Shown here piece by piece: positions 60,852 through 64,000 of a stretch of DNA of 64,000 nt. The notes below the pieces were generated by a model. It searched no databases and was not told the origin of the DNA. It was given only the letters and a program-made list of their open reading frames with translations. A program made the position numbers and the translations under genes. This DNA comes from Pseudomonas viridiflava (GTDB lineage: Bacteria > Pseudomonadota > Gammaproteobacteria > Pseudomonadales > Pseudomonadaceae), in NCBI RefSeq assembly GCF_900585905.1, contig NZ_UTVH01000095.1, positions 682,001 to 746,000 of the forward strand, read 5' to 3'. The first letter of the stretch is position 1. Each line of letters starts with the position of its first letter.

Positions 60852-61465
60852 TCACGCCGTACCAGGCCGCAGAACACGCCTTCAATGGCGAATTCCTGGT
60901 CTGCAGCCACGGTAATGGGAGCATATGCCGGGTTGCGCGGCAGCAGCACGATCAGGTCATCACCCCGCTGCAAGCGCTTGATCGTCACCTCGCCGTCCAG
61001 CCGGGCGACCACGATCTGGCCGTCATGGGCATCGCTGCTGCGGTGCACGCCCACCAGATCGCCATCAAGGATGCCGTCCTCGATCATCGAGTCGCCCTGT
61101 ACCCGCAACAGGTAATCCGGCACCCGGCTGAATGTGCTGCGATCAAGCGTTAGCGTGTTGTGGTGATCAAGGTCAGGGCCGATGGGGGCACCGGCGGCCA
61201 CTCGGCCAAGCACCGGAATCTCCAGCAGCTCGGGCCGCGTACCGGTCTGTACCAGGCGAATGCCCCTGGCCTGGCCTGGCGTGACTTCGATCAGGCCGGC
61301 TTCGGTGAGGGCGACAATGTGTTTGCGTGCCACGCTGCGCGAAGCAAAGCCGAAGGCGTCGCAGATATCGGCGAGGCTCGGGGGTTGCCCTTGTTGCACG
61401 ATACGATCGCGAATAAAGGTCAGGATGGCGGCGCGTTTGGGAGAGAGTGTGCTCATGGAGTACAT
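60848..61465 (-). CDS. lexA2: LexA2 repressor of the mutagenesis cassette
   Basis: A 205-aa self-cleaving repressor. A winged helix-turn-helix (SLADICDAFGFASRSVARKH) is followed by the S24 peptidase domain with the cleavage bond in RVA-AGAP (Ala91-Gly92), catalytic Ser126 in QGDSMIEDGIL and Lys163 in VTIKRL. The HTH differs from the usual LexA1 helix (..ASPNAAREHL), in line with a different operator. The start is ATG 61465 (GGAG 5 nt upstream, MYSMSTLS) or 61456. Both lie in or beside the operator at 61459-61472, so repressor binding would also block the start region. First gene of the operon. Confidence 0.93.
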   Translation of the reverse strand: MYSMSTLSPKRAAILTFIRDRIVQQGQPPSLADICDAFGFASRSVARKHIVALTEAGLIEVTPGQARGIRLVQTGTRPELLEIPVLGRVAAGAPIGPDLDHHNTLTLDRSTFSRVPDYLLRVQGDSMIEDGILDGDLVGVHRSSDAHDGQIVVARLDGEVTIKRLQRGDDLIVLLPRNPAYAPITVAADQEFAIEGVFCGLVRRE

Positions 61466-61472
61466 TTGTACT
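61459..61472. promoter_or_regulatory. LexA2-type SOS box
   Basis: AGTACATTTGTACT is a perfect 14-bp palindrome outside its centre (AGTAC-N4-GTACT), matching the AGTACNNNNGTRCT operators described for LexA2. It covers the lexA2 start codon at 61465. No second box occurs before imuA, imuB or dnaE2, so the operon should be controlled from here. Confidence 0.85.
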
Positions 61473-61537
61473 CCACTACGAATTTTCTGACTAGTGCATT
61501 CTGTCGGCGTGCCGGTTAACCCGGCTGCGGCCGTCAA

Positions 61538-62221
61538 TCAGCTCGGGCAGCCGGTAGCACCATCGTTGAGGCCCTGCTTGTAGTTTTCGTACTGCAGCTC
61601 GGCTTTGCCGTTGGTCCAGCGCAGCGTGAGGACCAGTACTGAATCAAAATCGTCGCCCGTCCAGTCGTCCACCAGCTGGATTTTCTTGCCTGACGCCTCT
61701 TCGGCCACCTTGTTGATCAGCTCCGGCAGATAGCCGTGGGACCAGGCGGTATAGATGGTCGCATCGTGATATTTGTCATCCATCCACTCATCGGCCAGAT
61801 CGTCGACGTCGTTGGCGCTAAAATCGATATTGACTGGCAAACCGAGCTTGATTGCGCTGGGCCCCACCGTCATCAGCGGGCGAACATAACTATAGGACTG
61901 GTCATCCTTGCCTTCCTCCACATGGCGACTGGGGTTGGCGGCAAAAATGAAGTCGGCCTTGCCAAACTGGCGCGGCAGCAGATCGGCCAGATCAATGGCG
62001 CGGTTGAGCCCCTGACAGTTGAGCTGGCCCAGCCCCATGGAGGGTTTTTCCGCGTGCCGCATGAACACCAGGGTTTGCGTACCATTCTTGGGTTCGGCAT
62101 GCACGCCCTGGCCTGCACTGTAAAAGCCCACTGCAGAACTGATCAGGACAGCAGGCAGCACAATGTATGCGAAGCGCTGCTGAATACGAGTGAGGAAGGG
62201 GAATCTGAAATTTTTCATCAT
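61538..62221 (-). CDS. Exported histidine-phosphatase family protein
   Basis: A 227-aa protein with an N-terminal signal or anchor helix (FAYIVLPAVLISSAVGFYSA) and a histidine phosphatase domain. TLVFMRHAEKP is the RHG-type motif with the catalytic His, IFAANPSRH fits the second Arg-containing segment, and TAWSHGYLPEL supplies the second catalytic His. Two cysteines (LNCQGL, TGCPS) are consistent with periplasmic location. AAAGAGA lies just before the ATG. The substrate is unknown; family members include phytases and acid phosphatases. It ends 73 bp before the lexA2 start region, on the same strand, and is unlikely to be part of that operon. Confidence 0.82.
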   Translation of the reverse strand: MMKNFRFPFLTRIQQRFAYIVLPAVLISSAVGFYSAGQGVHAEPKNGTQTLVFMRHAEKPSMGLGQLNCQGLNRAIDLADLLPRQFGKADFIFAANPSRHVEEGKDDQSYSYVRPLMTVGPSAIKLGLPVNIDFSANDVDDLADEWMDDKYHDATIYTAWSHGYLPELINKVAEEASGKKIQLVDDWTGDDFDSVLVLTLRWTNGKAELQYENYKQGLNDGATGCPS

Positions 62222-62812
62222 TCTCTTTCTTGTGCTGGAGTGAAGTGCCTAGCGAGGTGCGTCGTCGATCAATCCCTCATGGGTTCAGTGACGCCGTGCG
62301 ATTCCTTTTCAAGCACTTAGAAGCGTGTCCCTGACGCCCCACAGCCTAACGTGCAAATATGTCGATCTTGTTGAACAGCCACGCTGGCTTTTGATTGAGC
62401 CCAAGGCCGCTAGTTGAGGCAGCGAGATCTCCAGACAGACAAGTGCTTCAACTCGCTGTATTGGCAAACCGATTAACCTGTGGCCGTTAGTTGAGCTGAC
62501 GGAGTCTACACCCATCAGGCCCGAAATGATTATTAAGCGGCTCTTTAATACGGTTAAGGAATAAGGCCCGCCGAACGTTCAGGCGACAGACACTATTTTT
62601 GCGCCGGGACGATAATTGTGTGTTGATTACACCCTGCTCGGTGCTACGTTTGATCCTCGTAAGGGCTGTTCGGAATACATCGCAGGCAAGCACACCGGCC
62701 ATCGCAGGGATCTTCCGATTCTTGCCCCTGCCACTCGCCCTACTGCCTTCCACAGCTCCCTTGCCTCCCCATTTGAGCCGCTGGCAGTGCTCGTTTGAAC
62801 GAGGTGGGCTAT
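62222..62812. other. Gene-free region between the phosphatase and DUF1652 genes
   Basis: About 590 bp between divergent genes. 62510-62620 is AT-rich relative to the rest and may hold promoter elements. No frame has both a ribosome binding site and coding character, and no repeat or terminator was recognised. Confidence 0.45.
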
Positions 62813-63070
62813 ATGAACAAGGTCACGTTCCCCAACGCTTGCCAACTGATGCGCTGGTACTTCCATCCCGTGGGCTTCGAAGCCACCATGGACGCACCCG
62901 GCAGTATGGTGGCTCGACTGTTTGATCGCGCCAGCGGCGAGACGATCATTGCGATTGCGGGGCTGCCCTGCGCCACGGTCATGAATGCCAGCGAAGTGGA
63001 GCTGATTATCGAGGCCATCGAGACCGAACTTGAATGCTTCACTGCGCTGCATGTTCCCAGCCTGTTCTGA
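62813..63070 (+). CDS. DUF1652 protein
   Basis: An 85-aa Pseudomonas DUF1652 protein. It shows the family pattern TFPNACQLMRWYFHPVGFEA, RLFDRASGETIIAIAGLPCA and VELIIEAIETELECF. GAGGTG lies 7 nt before the ATG at 62813, favouring this over the frame start 18 nt upstream. Genes of this family are small, scattered in Pseudomonas genomes and of unknown role. It is convergent with the helicase gene. Confidence 0.82.
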   Translation: MNKVTFPNACQLMRWYFHPVGFEATMDAPGSMVARLFDRASGETIIAIAGLPCATVMNASEVELIIEAIETELECFTALHVPSLF

Positions 63071-63085
63071 ACCCTCTGGCCTGCC

Positions 63086-64000
63086 TCACGACTGTCCGCG
63101 TCGGTCATCGAAAAACGCTTTTGCAGCATCGATATGCTCAGACGCCCGCGTAACAGACACACCCTCCCTGCCACTGCCATCAATGTACCAATAGCAATGC
63201 CGCACTGCCCGGGTGATCGCAACATAGGCCAGGCGCAGCGCTTCGTCCCGTTGCGCATTGTCGAATGCCTCGGCATCGCCCGTTTCTGCCAGCCCGGCCA
63301 GGCGATAGAGCTGATTCTTGTAGGGCGAGCGGGTGCTGTGCTGGCAATCGCCGAGGAGGAACACGGCGTCAGCCTGCAGCCCCTTAGCGCTGTGATAGGT
63401 CAGCTGCTTGATGCGCCGGGCGGCCGCCGGCAAGACCCGGTCAGCCTCGATCAGCGCCTGCAATCCAGGGCTGAATCCTGATTTTTCGCTGCTCTTGCGA
63501 TACAGCAGCAGGAGTGTGTCGCCCGCGGCGTAGTGCTCGGCAACCTGTTTCTCAAGCTGCTCTTCGTCGCGCGACGAAATTACCACCGGGAACAGCGCCT
63601 GAGACCCACCGCTGGCACGGGCTTTCTTGCCGGCAATGGCAGGCGCCGTACGCACGATATGCTCGGCGGCATCGATGATGTGCTGATGGCTGCGGTAGTT
63701 ATCCGTGAGCATCACCCGCGTGGTGGCAGGCGATGAAAACTGTTTGGCGAACTCCATGAAATACTTCGGCGAACTGCCCCGCCAGCCGTAGATCGACTGC
63801 CAGTCGTCGCCCACGCACAGCAGCGACGAATGACGCGCAGCCCGGCCGACATGCAGGTCTGGCCCGCGACGGCGAATCTCGTTGAGGCTTGCCCGTATCC
63901 ACGACACGATCTGTGGCGAAACGTCCTGGAACTCATCGATCATCACATGGGACAGTGACCGCAACTGCTCATCGCCCACCAGTTTGAGGTTTTCCGGGGA
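63086..64000 (-). CDS. UvrD/Rep-type superfamily I helicase, C-terminal part
   Basis: The last 304 or so residues of a DNA helicase whose N-terminal part, including Walker A, lies beyond the window. Visible motifs in order: II (MIDEFQDVSP), III (LLCVGDDWQSIYGWRGSSPK), IV (LTDNYRS), V (LTYHSAKGLQADAVFLLGD) and VI (RLAYVAITRAVRHCYW). The frame is open to the window end; the GTG at 63979 is internal and not a real start. The DEFQD form of motif II and the GDDWQSIYGWRGS segment fit the helicase IV (HelD)-like branch better than UvrD itself. Confidence 0.88.
   Translation of the reverse strand, partial: SPENLKLVGDEQLRSLSHVMIDEFQDVSPQIVSWIRASLNEIRRRGPDLHVGRAARHSSLLCVGDDWQSIYGWRGSSPKYFMEFAKQFSSPATTRVMLTDNYRSHQHIIDAAEHIVRTAPAIAGKKARASGGSQALFPVVISSRDEEQLEKQVAEHYAAGDTLLLLYRKSSEKSGFSPGLQALIEADRVLPAAARRIKQLTYHSAKGLQADAVFLLGDCQHSTRSPYKNQLYRLAGLAETGDAEAFDNAQRDEALRLAYVAITRAVRHCYWYIDGSGREGVSVTRASEHIDAAKAFFDDRRGQS

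Overview
The window is high-GC Gammaproteobacterial DNA, almost certainly Pseudomonas of the fluorescens/putida/syringae side of the genus. The evidence is a XenA-type old yellow enzyme, DUF1652 and DUF1883 genes, a LexA2-ImuA-ImuB-DnaE2 mutagenesis cassette, and many intergenic repeats built on GTAGGAGC/GCTCCTAC arms. No tRNA, rRNA, prophage, complete insertion sequence or CRISPR array was seen.

Layout. 0-3.5 kb: a truncated Nudix hydrolase, a membrane diguanylate cyclase preceded by a possible leader ORF, a secreted GH128-type glucanase and a 111-bp tandem repeat array. 3.5-41.8 kb: one large island whose gene order matches, as I recall it, P. aeruginosa PA0674-PA0701 (the PUMA3/Vre-Hxc-Pdt locus). 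It contains a LysR regulator; an operon phdA-pdtB-exbB-exbD-tonB-porin-coiled coil-YbjN-PPIase; the giant two-partner exoprotein pdtA (4185 aa); a PstS/DING-like phosphate-binding exoprotein; a complete Hxc-type type II secretion system (GspC to GspM) in several transcription units; and the VreA-VreI-VreR cell-surface signalling trio.

41.9-46.5 kb: two small secreted proteins, a secreted GH3 beta-glucosidase with a PA14 insert, and a TetR regulator. 46.7-50.0 kb: a LysR/DUF2848/MHS-transporter module, probably for a carboxylate. 50.2-52.5 kb: an overlapping pair of a haem-oxygenase-like diiron protein and an SAM methyltransferase. 52.6-54.5 kb: DUF1883, and an ArsR repressor divergent from xenA with a palindromic operator between them. 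55.1 kb: an orphan response regulator. 55.7-61.5 kb: lexA2-imuA-imuB-dnaE2, with a LexA2 box over the lexA2 start. 61.5-64 kb: a histidine phosphatase, a DUF1652 protein and a truncated UvrD-type helicase.

How the island is likely to work (inference from the P. aeruginosa system plus sites read here). Phosphate starvation acts through PhoB, for which Pho-box-like sites lie upstream of vreA, hxcP and the DING gene. VreI, held by VreR and signalled through VreA, would then drive the exported factors. A 49-bp element with an ECF-like -35/-10 pair is shared by the pdtA and phdA promoters at equal distances. Hxc would export the DING protein, and PdtB would export PdtA with help from a dedicated TonB-ExbB-ExbD motor whose ExbB carries a periplasmic LamG-like domain. 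The least explained parts are PhdA (a Phd-like domain fused to an IS5-type transposase N-terminal domain), the LamG-ExbB motor with its downstream envelope genes, and the diiron-oxidase/methyltransferase pair.
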